Notes: a model not told the origin generated them from the letters alone. Shown: positions 54,504-62,778, counted from the stretch's first letter. The stretch is 64,000 bases of DNA from Gloeobacter kilaueensis JS1 (GCF_000484535.1 NC_022600.1:3658001-3722000), one strand, 5' to 3'. A program made the numbers and translations.

Positions 54504-55487
54504 ATGGCAGAAGTCGGGGTGTTGTTGCTCAACCTGGGTGGACCGGACCGGCAGGAGGATGTCAAACCTTTCCTGTACAACCTGTTCGCCGATCCGGAGA
54601 TCATCCGCATTCCTTTTGCGCCCCTGCAAAAACCCCTGGCCTGGCTCATCGCCACCTCCCGCGCCCCCAAATCGCGCCGCAACTACCAGGCGATCGGCGG
54701 CGGTTCGCCCCTGCGGGCGATGACCGAGCAGCAGGGGCGGGTGCTCAAAAAAGCGCTCGCCTCCCGTGGCCTCGACGCCCAGATCTACGTCGGGATGCGC
54801 TACTGGCATCCGTTTACCGAGGAGGCTGTCCGCCAGATCAAAGCGGACGGCGTCCGCCGCCTGGTGCTGTTGCCCCTTTACCCGCAGTACTCGATCTCGA
54901 CTTCCGGTTCGAGCCTCAAGCTACTCGATCAGCTCTGGGCCCGCGACGCGCAACTGAAGTCGATCGAACGGATTGCGATCAACTCGTGGTACAGCCGCCC
55001 CGGCTATATCAAGGCGATGGGCGAGCGCGTCCGCGAGGGACTCGATCGCTTCGATGATCCCGATCGGGTTCATATTCTTTTTTCGGCCCACGGCGTGCCG
55101 CGCAGCTACGTCGATCAAGACGGCGATCCGTACCAGCGGCAGACCGAGGAGACGGTCGATCTCGTCATGGGTGCCCTTGGTCGCCCCAATGCCCATTCCC
55201 TCGCCTACCAGAGCCGCGTCGGCCCGGTCGAATGGCTCAAGCCGTACACCGAGGAGACGATCAACGAGCTGGCCCAAAAGGGGGTGCGCTCGCTTCTGGC
55301 GGTGCCGGTGAGCTTTGTCTCCGAGCACATCGAGACGTTGCAAGAAATCGAGATCGAGTATCGCGAAGTGGCCGAGGCCGCCGGTATTCACGACTTTCGC
55401 CGCGCCAAGGCTCTTAACGTGAGTAAAACCTTTATCGACGACCTGGCCGAACTGGTGATCGAGAATCTGGGCGTCTACTCGCGCTAG
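54504..55487 (+). CDS. hemH: Ferrochelatase lacking the LHC-like domain
   Basis: 327 residues. Ferrochelatase core signatures: LLNLGGPDRQEDVKPFL, GGGSPLRAMTEQQ, YWHPFTEEAV, LYPQYSISTSGSS, the catalytic histidine in FSAHGVPRSYVDQDGDPY and the Glu/Asp site in PVSFVSEHIETLQEID-like (EIEIEY). It inserts ferrous iron into protoporphyrin IX. It ends right after the catalytic domain; most cyanobacterial ferrochelatases have a C-terminal chlorophyll-binding LHC-like helix (about 60-70 residues more). Confidence 0.95.
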   Translation: MAEVGVLLLNLGGPDRQEDVKPFLYNLFADPEIIRIPFAPLQKPLAWLIATSRAPKSRRNYQAIGGGSPLRAMTEQQGRVLKKALASRGLDAQIYVGMRYWHPFTEEAVRQIKADGVRRLVLLPLYPQYSISTSGSSLKLLDQLWARDAQLKSIERIAINSWYSRPGYIKAMGERVREGLDRFDDPDRVHILFSAHGVPRSYVDQDGDPYQRQTEETVDLVMGALGRPNAHSLAYQSRVGPVEWLKPYTEETINELAQKGVRSLLAVPVSFVSEHIETLQEIEIEYREVAEAAGIHDFRRAKALNVSKTFIDDLAELVIENLGVYSR

Positions 55488-55563
55488 CGATTCCGCTACC
55501 ACGAGAGCAGACCAAAGTCGCTACTCTGTTAGAAGCAAAAACTCAAACAGAAGCAGGATAGCC

Positions 55564-56055
55564 ATGACAGCAGGCGAGCCCAACACCGATGCACCCGGCA
55601 TCGAGAAGACAGCCCAGCCCCTGGCGGTGCTCTTTCGCCACCGCGACGCCGCCGAACAGGCGCTCATCGACCTGCGCGCCGCCGGTTTTGCCCCGCAGGT
55701 CTTTGCCCTGCCGCCGGAGCGGGACGAAAGCTGGATCGTCTCCAACATCGTCACGGGCGATCCAGCAGCCCTCGACGACCTCGATGGCCATCTGCGCAGC
55801 GCCGGCTTGAGCGAAAAACGGGCGGCCTACTTTGCCGCCGGTGTCAGGGCCGAAAAGATTTTGCTTTTGATCCCCGCCGGGGCACGCCTGGCACAGGCGC
55901 ACGAACTTTTGATCCCGCGCGGGGGCGACTATGGTCCCCACAACCCCTGGAACCCTTCGCGGGAACCGGAGCCGGACGAGCTGGCCTTCTCGCTCGATGA
56001 AGACAGCGATTCTGCCGGTGGCCACGACGGCGTCTGGGCGCGCGGCTCGCGCTAG
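55564..56055 (+). CDS. General-stress-protein-17M-like hypothetical protein
   Basis: 163 residues. The N-terminal 100 residues carry the alpha/beta repeat of GSP17M-like proteins (AVLFRHRDAAEQALIDLRAA; DDLDGHLRSAGLSEKRAAYF; VRAEKILLLIPAGAR). The acidic C-terminal tail (EPEPDELAFSLDEDSDSAGG) is disordered. Function unknown. The thioredoxin-reductase-like gene starts 89 bases downstream. Confidence 0.68.
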   Translation: MTAGEPNTDAPGIEKTAQPLAVLFRHRDAAEQALIDLRAAGFAPQVFALPPERDESWIVSNIVTGDPAALDDLDGHLRSAGLSEKRAAYFAAGVRAEKILLLIPAGARLAQAHELLIPRGGDYGPHNPWNPSREPEPDELAFSLDEDSDSAGGHDGVWARGSR

Positions 56056-56143
56056 TTCTCGGCAAGCACAAGCGGCACCGCTACACTGGTTATTCTTCCA
56101 GGCTGTGGGCAATGGACCTGGAAGATCGGGCGCAGAGGCTTGG

Positions 56144-57133
56144 ATGTCCCAGCAAGTCGAGAATCTGGTGATCATCGGCTCGGGGCCGGCTGGCTACACG
56201 GCGGCCATCTACGCCGGTCGCGCCCAGCTCTCGCCGCTGGTGTTTGAAGGCTTTCACGCCTGGGGGATCCCCGGTGGGCAGCTGATGACGACCACCGAGG
56301 TCGAAAATTATCCCGGTTTTCCCGAAGGCATCCAGGGACCGGAGTTGGTGGACCGCCTGCGCAGCCAGGCGCTGCGCTGGCAGGCCCGGCTGGTGAGCGA
56401 GGATGTCGTCGCCGTCGATTTTACGGCGCGGCCTTTTGTCGTGAGAAGTGGCGAGCGGGAGGTCGCTGCCCAGGCGGTGATTGTCTGTACCGGGGCGCGG
56501 GCGCGTCGGTTGCACATGCCGGGGGAGGAGCGGCTCTGGCAAAAAGGGATCTCCGTCTGCGCCACCTGCGACGGTCCGCTACCACTGTTTCGCGGCGGGG
56601 TGCTCGCGGTGGTGGGAGGCGGCGACAGTGCCTGCGAGGAGGCGATCTTTTTGACGCGCTACGCCAGCCGGGTCCACCTGCTGGTGCGCTCAGACCAGAT
56701 GCGCGCTTCTAAGATCATGCAGCAGCGGGTGCTCGCCCATCCCAAAATCGAGATCCACTGGCACAGCCTGCCCATCGGTGCCCACGGCAAAGACCACCTC
56801 GAAAATCTGACCGTCGCCGACTGCCGCACGGGCGAGACCCGCAAGCTCAAGGTGAGCGGTCTTTTTTATGCGATCGGCCACGTGCCGAATACGACCCTCT
56901 TTATCGGCCAGCTCGACCTCGACGAGGCGGGCTACATCCGCACCCGCAACCCGTCGCTCGCCACAAGCACCGAGGGCGTCTGGGCCGCCGGAGACGTGCA
57001 AGATCCGCTCTACCGCCAGGCTATCACCGCCGCCGGCAGCGGCTGTGCAGCGGCGATCGAAGTCGAGCGCTGGCTCTCAGCTCAGCACTTTACCCTTGAT
57101 CGCAGTTCTCTCAACCCGCAGGCGGCAAGTTAG
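56144..57133 (+). CDS. trxB: Thioredoxin-reductase-like flavoprotein
   Basis: 329 residues from ATG 56144; the longer frame from 55931 overlaps the upstream gene and is rejected. FAD motif LVIIGSGPAGYTAAIYAGRA, redox motif CATCDGPLP (Cys-x-x-Cys), second Rossmann motif VVGGGDSACEEAIFLTRYA and terminal FAD motif GVWAAGDVQDPLYRQAITAA. The usual NADPH-phosphate motif HRRxxxR reads VRSDQMR, so coenzyme use may differ. It reduces thioredoxin or a related dithiol partner in the cytosol. No fused thioredoxin domain. Confidence 0.87.
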   Translation: MSQQVENLVIIGSGPAGYTAAIYAGRAQLSPLVFEGFHAWGIPGGQLMTTTEVENYPGFPEGIQGPELVDRLRSQALRWQARLVSEDVVAVDFTARPFVVRSGEREVAAQAVIVCTGARARRLHMPGEERLWQKGISVCATCDGPLPLFRGGVLAVVGGGDSACEEAIFLTRYASRVHLLVRSDQMRASKIMQQRVLAHPKIEIHWHSLPIGAHGKDHLENLTVADCRTGETRKLKVSGLFYAIGHVPNTTLFIGQLDLDEAGYIRTRNPSLATSTEGVWAAGDVQDPLYRQAITAAGSGCAAAIEVERWLSAQHFTLDRSSLNPQAAS

Positions 57134-57200
57134 CGGGCCGCTTGCTCCTGGCCGCTGTGCAGCCAACAATGGTGCTGGTGAGTCAAGAGAATTTTGATCG

Positions 57201-58265
57201 ATGGATATTCCTGAGCGGATGCACGCGGCGGTCTTTTATGGAGTGGGCGATCTGCGCTACGAGCAGGTGCCGGTACCGGCGGTCGAGGCGGAGGAGGTGC
57301 TGGTGCAGGTGCGCGCCTGCGGCCTCTGCCAGTCGGATATCAAGAAGCTGCGCTATCCGCTACTGGACCCACCGCGCATCTTTGGTCACGAGACCAGCGG
57401 TACCATCGTCCGGGTGGGGGCGGCGGTCACAGACTGGCAGCCGGGTGATCGGGTGGTGGTGATGCACCACATCCCCTGCTTTCACTGCCCGTACTGCCTC
57501 AACGAAAATTACTCGATGTGCCGGGTCTACAAGGAAGTGACTACCACCGCCGGTTTTATCCCGAGCGGCGGCGGCTTTGCCGAGTACGTCAAGGTGCCGG
57601 GGCACATCGTCCGCTCGGGGGGGCTCATCGCTATCCCCGAGGGGGTGAGCTTCGAGGAGGCGAGCTTTGTCGAGCCGACCAACTGCTGCTTGAAGGCGAT
57701 CAAAAAAGCCCAGGTGCAGCCCGGCCAGACGATCTTGATTACCGGTGCCGGTCCCATTGGTCTGATGTTTGCGATGCTCTGCCGCCACTTTGGGGCGCGG
57801 CCCATCGTCACCGACTTGTTGCCCTCGCGCATCGAGCGGGCAAAAAATCTGGGGGCCGCAGCGGCCCTCGACGCTGCCGCCGCCGATCTGGCCCAACAGG
57901 TGCGCGCCCTCACCGGCGGGCTGGGCGTGGATACAGCCCTGCTCGCTGTCCCGAGCACCCGCGCCTTCGATCAGGCGCTCGCCCTCACCCGCAAGGGCGG
58001 CAGGATCCTCTTTTTTGCCGAGTTTCCGGAGGCGGTGCAGATCCCGCTTGACCCGAACGTGCTCTATCGCCAGGAAATCGACCTGATGGGCTCCTACAGT
58101 TCTTCGTACAAGGTGCAGTCTCTGGCTGCCCAGATCGTCTTTGAAAGGCTTATCGACGTGAGCGCCCTCATTTCGGACTTTTATCCGCTGGCGGAGTTGG
58201 CGGCGGCGGTCGAGCAGGCGCTCCACCCGGCCCCCGAGACCTGCAAGATCCTCATTCGGCCTTGA
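57201..58265 (+). CDS. Zinc-dependent medium-chain alcohol/polyol dehydrogenase
   Basis: 354 residues. MDR fold: catalytic zinc in ACGLCQSDIKKL and GHETSGTIVRVG, structural zinc cysteines in HIPCFHCPYCLNENYSMC, and nucleotide motif LITGAGPIGLMFAMLCRHFG with Asp in VTDLLPSRIERAK, implying NAD(H). It resembles sorbitol/threonine dehydrogenases; substrate unknown. Its 3' end overlaps the convergent UPF0104 gene by 14 bases. Confidence 0.88.
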   Translation: MDIPERMHAAVFYGVGDLRYEQVPVPAVEAEEVLVQVRACGLCQSDIKKLRYPLLDPPRIFGHETSGTIVRVGAAVTDWQPGDRVVVMHHIPCFHCPYCLNENYSMCRVYKEVTTTAGFIPSGGGFAEYVKVPGHIVRSGGLIAIPEGVSFEEASFVEPTNCCLKAIKKAQVQPGQTILITGAGPIGLMFAMLCRHFGARPIVTDLLPSRIERAKNLGAAAALDAAAADLAQQVRALTGGLGVDTALLAVPSTRAFDQALALTRKGGRILFFAEFPEAVQIPLDPNVLYRQEIDLMGSYSSSYKVQSLAAQIVFERLIDVSALISDFYPLAELAAAVEQALHPAPETCKILIRP

Positions 58266-59205
58266 TGGGCAATAGCCAGGCCAGCCCCCCGATAAGCGCC
58301 GCACCGGTGTAGACGGCAAACCAGAGCACCCCAAAACCGAGCGCCTGCTCACCGGCAATCCCCACAAGGCCCAACAGCAGCACGTAGCCGCCCTCGCGCA
58401 CCCCCAGGCCGTTGATGCTCACGGGGGCCAGGGTAGCGACCGTAATCAGACTGTAGACGGTGATGAGCACCGCCGCTGCCACCCGCAGGTGGAGGGCGGC
58501 GGCAATCAGTACCAGCACCAGCCAGTTGATGAGCTGGATAAAGAGCGTCGCACTCCCGACGCGGGCGAGGACCGCCGGTCTGCGCAGCTGCTTCTCCCAG
58601 AGGGCGATCGTATCGAGAATGGCCTTGAAGCGCGTGGGCCGCTGCGCCAGATAAAAGCTCAGGGGAGCGAGCGCCAGCCAGGCAAGGGCGACCCCGGCGC
58701 TCAGGCTCCACAGCCAGGGCCTCAGCCCATCGAAGCCCGCGATCGTGGTGCAGGCGAGGCTGCCAATCACAAGTAAGAACAACATGCCGCTGTAGCGGTC
58801 GGCGAGCACCGTGTAGGCCGCTGCCCAGCTTCTGGTGCCAGCCCGGCCCAACAGCACCGCCCGGCCCACGTCCCCTCCAAGGCTGCCGGGCAAGAAGACC
58901 GCCACAAACAATCCCATCCAGTAGACCCGCAGATAACGGAGGCGATCAAAGGGCAAAGCCATCGCCTCGCCCAGCCAGGCCCACTTGAGGGCGTTGAGCA
59001 TCTGCCCGGCCACAAACAGCCCCAAAGCCGCCCCCAGCAGCCCCAGATCCGCCCCTGCGAGCACCGCCAGCAACTTCTGAAAGTCGATGAGCCGAAAGAT
59101 CAAAACCAACAGCGCCAGACTGGCTGCGATCTTGAGCACCAGTCGGGTTCTCGGCCCGACCCGCTCCCGCCAGCCCGCACTGAGCTTTTGCAGGGTAAAA
59201 AACAT
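58252..59205 (-). CDS. UPF0104 / LPG-synthase transmembrane-type protein
   Basis: 317 residues from ATG 59205. About eight membrane helices with the family motifs ALKWAWLGEAMALPFDRLRY, FVAVFLPGSLGGDVGRAVLL, YTVLADRYSGMLFLLVIG and APVSINGLGVREGGYVLLLG. Related to the flippase-like part of lysyl-phosphatidylglycerol synthase (AglD-like); probably a lipid-linked transport protein. Longer frame from 59247 is not needed. Confidence 0.85.
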   Translation of the reverse strand: MFFTLQKLSAGWRERVGPRTRLVLKIAASLALLVLIFRLIDFQKLLAVLAGADLGLLGAALGLFVAGQMLNALKWAWLGEAMALPFDRLRYLRVYWMGLFVAVFLPGSLGGDVGRAVLLGRAGTRSWAAAYTVLADRYSGMLFLLVIGSLACTTIAGFDGLRPWLWSLSAGVALAWLALAPLSFYLAQRPTRFKAILDTIALWEKQLRRPAVLARVGSATLFIQLINWLVLVLIAAALHLRVAAAVLITVYSLITVATLAPVSINGLGVREGGYVLLLGLVGIAGEQALGFGVLWFAVYTGAALIGGLAWLLPIKAE

Positions 59206-59385
59206 AGAACCGATTGTACAGGAGAGCCTGGCTGCCCTCCCGGACAATCCCCCCTGTATGCGGCCCTCTGCAGCAAATTGTTGTCTTTGCTACGGAATAC
59301 ATTCGCAGCCCTGCAGCAGGCCAGAATTAACAATTCGTATTAATTGTCGCCGGATTTCCCCATGCGCCCCGCCGTCCTCCACAAG

Positions 59386-59440
59386 TTTTCCACAGGCGGT
59401 CTACGAGGTCGGTATCGTTCAGGACATCAACTGTGGAAAA
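59386..59440. other. Inverted pair of DnaA boxes in a 412-base gap
   Basis: TTTTCCACA at 59386-59394 and its reverse complement TGTGGAAAA at 59432-59440, both perfect matches to the cyanobacterial TTTTCCACA form of the DnaA box, 37 bases apart and facing each other. An AT-rich stretch with AATTAA/TTAATT symmetry lies just upstream (59325-59346). Gap 59206-59617 has no gene. It may be a minor origin-like element, a titration site or a DnaA-controlled promoter; the main origin cannot be claimed. Confidence 0.55.
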
Positions 59441-59617
59441 CTTTGCCGCCGCTCGACCCAACAATTGATAAGCCATGTAAAGAGAATGACTAACTTTTGC
59501 CGGTTCATTCATCGCCTGCTGGACCGCTGGGGGCCGCTGGGCCGCTTCAGCGGTGATTGACAGTCGCGGTTCGCCCACGAACAATGGTCTCAACTTGATC
59601 GAAGTGAGCGAGAAGCG

Positions 59618-59818
59618 ATGAAAACGATGGTCAGTGTTCTGGCTGAGATTCCTGAAGAATTGCACGACACATTGCAGATTTATCTGGACAATCACCCCGA
59701 TTGGGACCAGAACCGGATCTTTACGGCAGCACTCTCGCTGTTTTTGTTGCAAAACGGCGGCGGCGATCGTCGTGCTGCCCGGACTTACCTGAACACGTTG
59801 TTTCAGAAGACTTCGTAG
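59618..59818 (+). CDS. DUF2811 family protein
   Basis: 66 residues. Matches the small cyanobacterial DUF2811 family: VSVLAEIPEELHDTLQIYLD, DWDQNRIFTAALSLFLLQNG and RRAARTYLNTLF. Function unknown. GAGAAGCG precedes the ATG. Its upstream gap has the inverted DnaA boxes. Behind it (59819-60040) only a weak GCCT-CTGC-AGGC-TTTTT hairpin (59897-59913) is seen. Confidence 0.82.
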   Translation: MKTMVSVLAEIPEELHDTLQIYLDNHPDWDQNRIFTAALSLFLLQNGGGDRRAARTYLNTLFQKTS

Positions 59819-60040
59819 GCCCATCGTTTTTTGCACCGGACAATGCGGGGAAGGTCGTCGGTGAGCGCCTTTGATAGGGTACGACCACTCTGCATTGCCT
59901 CTGCAGGCTTTTTGCGCATCCACCCGTTGACTGGTCTTTGTTGAACTGAACGGTACCGTCCGCCGACAGCGTTGAACTCGCACTGTCACCTGCGATTGCG
60001 TGCGGGAGAGCGGAGCGTGTCATATTTGGCAAAGAGTCTG

Positions 60041-61450
60041 ATGGGCAGGATGAGCGTAGCCGCAGAGCCGCTGGATGTACTGGTAGTCGGTGCCGGCCTG
60101 AGTGGTCTGGCCCTGGCCTGGCACCTCCAGCGCTCTGGCCGGAGGGTCCTGGTGTGCGAGGCGACTGAGCGGGTGGGCGGTGCGATCAGCTCCGAACTCA
60201 TCGATGGCTTCACCTGCGAGGGCGGTCCGAACAGTTTTCAATCGACCCGGCCCCTGCAGGAGTTGCTGGTCGAACTGCAGCTGGAGGAGCGGCTGGTCTT
60301 TGCCGAGGAGCGGCTCGCCCGCTTTGTCTGGTGGGAAAACCGCCTGCGGCCCGTGCCGATGAGCCCTGCGCAGTTCGTGCGCGCAGATCTGCTCAGCTGG
60401 CCGGGCAAACTGCGCTGTCTATCGGAATTTTTTGTGCCGCCTCTTTCGGAGCCGCGCGAGGAGACGGTAGCCGAATTCGTGCTGCGCCGCTTCGGCGACG
60501 AAGCGCTCAATCGCCTCATCGAACCGTTCATCGCCGGGGTGTTCGCAGGCGACGCCGGGCAGTTGAGCGCCGATGCGGCCCTCGCCCCGCTCGTCGAACT
60601 GGAACGCCAGGCGGGCAGCGTGCTCAGGGGGCTGTGGCAGCGCCGCAATCGGGGGGTGCTCACACCCCAGCGGCTGTGTACGCTGCGCGGCGGCATCGAG
60701 CAGTTGCCACGGGCAATTGCCCGGCGGTTGCAATCGCAGTTGCGCTTCCAATCGCGCTTAGAGGCGCTGGAACCGCTGGCAGGGGGCTGGCAGGCGATTG
60801 TCCTCGATGGGCGGGGTGAGGCCCAGGCGATCAGTGCCCGCTCGGTGGCGCTTGCCGCCCCCGCTTGGGCGATCGCTCCGGTGCTGGCGCGGCTCGATCC
60901 GAGCCTGGGCCGCGCCCTGGAGAGCATCTACTATCCACCGGTGGCGGCGGTCAGCCTCGGCTACTCAAAAAGCCAGCTTCCCAACCTGAGCGAAGGCTTC
61001 GGCCATCTCATCCCGCGCGGACAATCGCTGCGCAGCCTCGGGGTGATCTACAACAGTTGCCTCTTCCGGCACGCCGCCCCGACGAGCTGGCGGCTTTTTA
61101 CCTGTTTTTTAGGGGGTACGACCGACCCGCTCATCGCCGATCTGAGCGACGGTGAACTGGCCAATCTGGCGCACCGCGAACTGCAGGCGGTCCTCGACTT
61201 TCAATCGAGCTATCAGCTGTTGCGGGTGGCGCGCTGGCCCAGAGCGATTCCCCAGTATGCCCTGGGCCATATCACCAAACAGGAGCGCATCGAGCGCTAC
61301 TTGGCGGAGCTGCCGGGATTGTTTCTGGTCGGCAATTATTTTGGCGGCATCTCTGTGGGCGACTGCGTGCGCCAGGCCCGTCTCAAGGCAGATAGCGTGC
61401 TGCAGTTTCTCACAAGAACCGCTGCCAATGGCCGCCTCAACCTGGCCTGA
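60041..61450 (+). CDS. hemY: Protoporphyrinogen oxidase, HemY type
   Basis: 469 residues from ATG 60041; GTG 60017 with GGGAGAG upstream and ATG 60050 are alternatives. FAD motif VLVVGAGLSGLALAWHLQRS, then GGAISSELIDGFTCEGGPNS, FIAGVFAGDAGQLSADAALA and the C-terminal FAD contact LVGNYFGGISVGDCVRQARL, all typical of oxygen-dependent HemY. It oxidises protoporphyrinogen IX to protoporphyrin IX, the substrate of ferrochelatase (54504). Most cyanobacteria use HemJ instead. No hemJ is visible in this window. Confidence 0.9.
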   Translation: MGRMSVAAEPLDVLVVGAGLSGLALAWHLQRSGRRVLVCEATERVGGAISSELIDGFTCEGGPNSFQSTRPLQELLVELQLEERLVFAEERLARFVWWENRLRPVPMSPAQFVRADLLSWPGKLRCLSEFFVPPLSEPREETVAEFVLRRFGDEALNRLIEPFIAGVFAGDAGQLSADAALAPLVELERQAGSVLRGLWQRRNRGVLTPQRLCTLRGGIEQLPRAIARRLQSQLRFQSRLEALEPLAGGWQAIVLDGRGEAQAISARSVALAAPAWAIAPVLARLDPSLGRALESIYYPPVAAVSLGYSKSQLPNLSEGFGHLIPRGQSLRSLGVIYNSCLFRHAAPTSWRLFTCFLGGTTDPLIADLSDGELANLAHRELQAVLDFQSSYQLLRVARWPRAIPQYALGHITKQERIERYLAELPGLFLVGNYFGGISVGDCVRQARLKADSVLQFLTRTAANGRLNLA

Positions 61451-61460
61451 GTGCTATGAC

Positions 61461-62028
61461 TCAGATCTCGCACCAAGGTGTGGCATTTTTGTTTACCGCT
61501 GTAGTAGTGCCTCTGCTTTTTTTGGGCCGTTCGATCGGCACTTCTGTCCCATCGACGACGACCACTTCCAGATGCACATTCGACTGCGTTGCTTGAGGTG
61601 AAGGCAGCCGAAAGCGTCCGGATTGCACCAGCAGTCGCTCGACTTTGTGGACGATACGACAGACGGTCGATTCGTGTATGTCCCAGCTTTGAGCGATGTG
61701 AAAGTGGGTGCGGCCTGCCCCCCGACCTGGCCCCAAACGGGGGTTGGGGGCGAGCAGGGGCATGGGGGGTACTCCCGCGAGTACTGCAGGGCAAGCAGCA
61801 ACTGGTCTTCAGTAGAGAGTTTGGCCTGTCCGCCACGCTTGCCGGTGCGCTCCAGAGTCGGTCGAAGGACATCGACCATTGCCTGGAAGGTTTCAGCTCG
61901 CACACCGCAGAGGCGTTTGAAGTCGGTGGGCTTGAGATGTTGGATATCCTGATAGCTCATCATCAGGGCAGAAAAGCAGTAGTGACCCTACTACTTGTGA
62001 CCCATCCTAGACATTCATGCAAGAGGTC
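61461..62028 (-). mobile_element. Degenerate IS5-family element with split transposase
   Basis: Starting at 61963, MSYQDIQHLKPTDFKRLCGV and LSTEDQLLLALQYSREY are the N-terminal end of an IS5/DDE_Tnp_4-type transposase. A 56-base C-rich insertion at 61713-61768 then breaks the frame; beyond it THFHIAQSWDIHESTVCRIV, VVVVDGTEVPIERPKK and, after a T7/A7 run (61517-61523), QRHYYSGKQKCHTLV resume. The rest is missing. Its left border is probably at 62028 (GACCTCTTGCATG), where the immunity paralogue stops; the right end abuts hemY. Non-functional. Confidence 0.75.
61713..61768. repeat. 56-bp C-rich insertion within transposase
   Basis: Read on the minus strand, runs of CCCCC interleave with TGCCCCTGCTCG and GGTCGGGGGGC, with partial self-pairing (GCCCC/GGGGC). 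It interrupts the transposase between REY and THFH codons, shifting the frame by two. Probable short interspersed repeat or small non-autonomous insertion; borders are plus or minus 2 bases. Confidence 0.6.
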
Positions 62029-62180
62029 TAATATTTCATCTTTCCTGTCTGATGCTGGTGCAGGCATAGCATGTTGTAAAACGTCTTCCACTTTGTAATT
62101 TTGTAATCGTAAGTAACAGCAGGTAACTCATTGAGCCAAATACGTGCTTGTCTGGCCATTCCAAAATCAAATTCTTTCAT
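62029..62180 (-). pseudogene. Truncated second immunity paralogue
   Basis: From ATG 62180 the frame reads MKEFDFGMARQARIWLNELP then AVTYDYK, aligning with MRELKLRTFKQARIWLNELP and DISYEYD of the intact gene 62221-62778. The frame is broken by an 8-bp duplication at 62092-62107; removing one copy gives VEDVLQHAMPAPASDRKDE, matching the intact ADVLQ... segment. The IS5 remnant cuts it at about 62028. It is a decayed duplicate directly downstream (40 bases) of the intact gene, not functional as is. Confidence 0.75.
62092..62107. repeat. Exact 8-bp tandem duplication
   Basis: TTTGTAAT repeated exactly twice (62092-62099, 62100-62107) inside the immunity paralogue. It changes the reading frame by +8; with one unit the coding frame is restored. 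Likely slippage, possibly reversible. Confidence 0.85.
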
Positions 62181-62220
62181 CTTTCTATTCTGCAGAAGTC
62201 CCGAAATTCAGCACCAAATC

Positions 62221-62778
62221 TCAAGATTTTGGGGGACTTATCAGCGCTTCTATTTGCTCTGTATTTACATCCTTTGTCTTTTGACATAATAACTCTAAGG
62301 TTACAGAGCAAAGGCGCTTAAAGACATTTATAGAGGAGCCAACAACTCCATGAGCAGCATATCTAAATTCTAGTACGCCTTCTCCGATTTGCTGTATAAT
62401 TGGAGACTCAACAGCTTTTTCCAGTACTGCAACTGCGTATTCAGTTGGCAGGCCGGTAAAAATATTATCGAGCCTAGAAGCCAAAGCCCAAGACAGTTCT
62501 CTACCAAGCTTATCTGAGGACATCACTTTTACAAGCAGTTCTCCTGAAATGCAAGGAGATTTGATTTCGGCACCTAGTATTCCACATTGATTCAATCCGC
62601 CTGGAATTAGAATTTCAACAGCAACTTTGCTGATCAATCGTTCATGTTGTTCAGCTAGGATTGGCACTTTCACAATACTTTGCAAAACATCTGCTGCATC
62701 ATATTCGTAGCTAATATCAGGCAATTCGTTGAGCCAAATACGTGCCTGTTTGAACGTTCTTAACTTCAATTCTCTCAT
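62221..62778 (-). CDS. Candidate immunity protein of toxin cassette
   Basis: 185 residues from ATG 62778; this ATG overlaps the stop of the upstream toxin gene (ATGA, 62775-62778), the coupling typical of toxin-immunity pairs. The protein is helical/mixed: KLRTFKQARIWLNELPDIS, LISKVAVEILIPGG and AVAVLEKAVESPIIQQIGEG. No Imm family recognised. GC is clearly lower than in the housekeeping part. An N-terminal paralogue lies just downstream. An in-frame start at 62802 is less likely. Confidence 0.6.
   Translation of the reverse strand: MRELKLRTFKQARIWLNELPDISYEYDAADVLQSIVKVPILAEQHERLISKVAVEILIPGGLNQCGILGAEIKSPCISGELLVKVMSSDKLGRELSWALASRLDNIFTGLPTEYAVAVLEKAVESPIIQQIGEGVLEFRYAAHGVVGSSINVFKRLCSVTLELLCQKTKDVNTEQIEALISPPKS

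Noticed and set aside
55931-56143. Long N-terminal extension of the thioredoxin-reductase-like gene
   Set aside because: Overlaps the upstream gene in another frame and lacks family similarity; MSQQVENLVIIGSG is the natural start.
59897-59913. Hairpin GCCT-CTGC-AGGC plus T5 as a terminator
   Set aside because: Four-pair stem is too weak to claim; only noted under the DUF2811 gene.
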